A stretch of DNA of 5,050 bases from an uncultured Eubacterium sp. (GTDB lineage Bacteria > Bacillota > Clostridia > Lachnospirales > Lachnospiraceae): assembly GCA_900547255.1 (NCBI GenBank), contig URGC01000135.1:1-5050 (forward strand). Reading direction: 5' to 3'. The notes below the pieces were generated by a model. It worked only from the letters and a program-made list of their open reading frames with translations. It did no database searches and was not told the DNA's origin. The first letter of the stretch is position 1, and each line of letters starts with the position of its first letter. Position numbers and translations under genes: made by a program. Of the stretch, positions 4,815 to 5,050 are shown in pieces.

Positions 4815-5050
4815 TCGCCCCCTTTCCAATCAGGTAATTCTTCTCATAGCTTTCATCCTTGCGGATACGAGAGCCATCTTCATCCACAAAATCAGCCAAT
4901 GAAGAAAGTGTAGAAATTCCTTACGAGCAACGGATGCAGACGAGCATTTAATTCATCAATGAAGAATACACTTCCCTTAAATCTGGCTTAAATTACTGCA
5001 ATTCACATAAAAAATCCAAAATCAAGCCAAAACAAGCCTAGTTTCACCTC

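Larger units (their letters stand above)
4765..4987 (-). pseudogene. Remnant of an AAA_21/COG1106-type ATPase (defence-associated family)
   Basis: Two fragments lie in different frames. The first (4892-4987) reads GSVFFIDELNARLHPLLVRN, a Walker B (FFIDE) with the following LHPLLVR that is characteristic of AAA_21/COG1106 ATPases. It ends at a TGA at 4892-4894. The second (4768-4920, stop 4765-4767) contains STLSSLADFVDEDG, RIRKDESYEKNYLIGKG and AIPTL, which resembles the extreme C-terminus of the same family. The segment between, including the TTHD-type motif, is missing, so an internal deletion with frame change is inferred. The upstream part with Walker A is not recognisable to the window edge (5050), where stops interrupt the frame. 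Such ATPases occur in abortive-infection and related defence loci. The second fragment's TGA overlaps the protease ATG (ATGA). Confidence 0.75.

Overview
The window looks like chromosomal DNA of a low-GC anaerobic Firmicute, most likely Lachnospiraceae. The basis is strong AGGAGG-type ribosome binding sites, AT-rich intergenic DNA, a YitT-family membrane protein, and a secreted protein with Cys-rich CxxC modules, an Asn-rich stalk and an SPKTG sorting signal. The taxonomic call is inference from style, not from a marker gene.

Layout, left to right. Positions 1-117 hold an AT-rich element that recurs at 1814-1930 (106 of 117 bases identical, no gaps). Both copies precede a rightward reading frame. 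The first leads into a 35-codon ORF of unknown nature (136-243). Between the two copies lies a leftward two-gene operon: a YitT/DUF2179 membrane protein (744-1622), then an unrecognised 142-aa protein (282-710). Its promoter is at about 1668-1695. The 415-base gap at 1623-2037 holds that promoter, a bidirectional terminator-like hairpin (1718-1761), the second repeat copy, a near-consensus clostridial Rex-type operator (1941-1958) and a good promoter (1964-1992). That promoter drives a small helical, possibly HEAT-like, cytosolic protein (2038-2394).

A nested hairpin (2450-2514) separates this gene from a convergent leftward gene (2519-4768). That gene encodes a 749-aa secreted, wall-anchored M6-type zinc metalloprotease: signal peptide, HEMGH catalytic domain, two CxxC modules, an X2-like beta domain, an Asn-rich repetitive stalk and an SPKTG anchor. 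Immediately upstream of it (4765-4987, same strand) lie two out-of-frame remnants of an AAA_21/COG1106-type ATPase, the kind often found in abortive-infection or other defence loci. The second remnant's stop overlaps the protease start codon.

I do not see a complete new system. The most interesting signals are the repeated promoter-like element, the Rex-like operator in front of an uncharacterised protein, the possible antisense transcription across the YitT operon, and the defence-ATPase scar fused to the protease 5' end. No tRNA, rRNA, CRISPR array, transposase or attachment site was seen.
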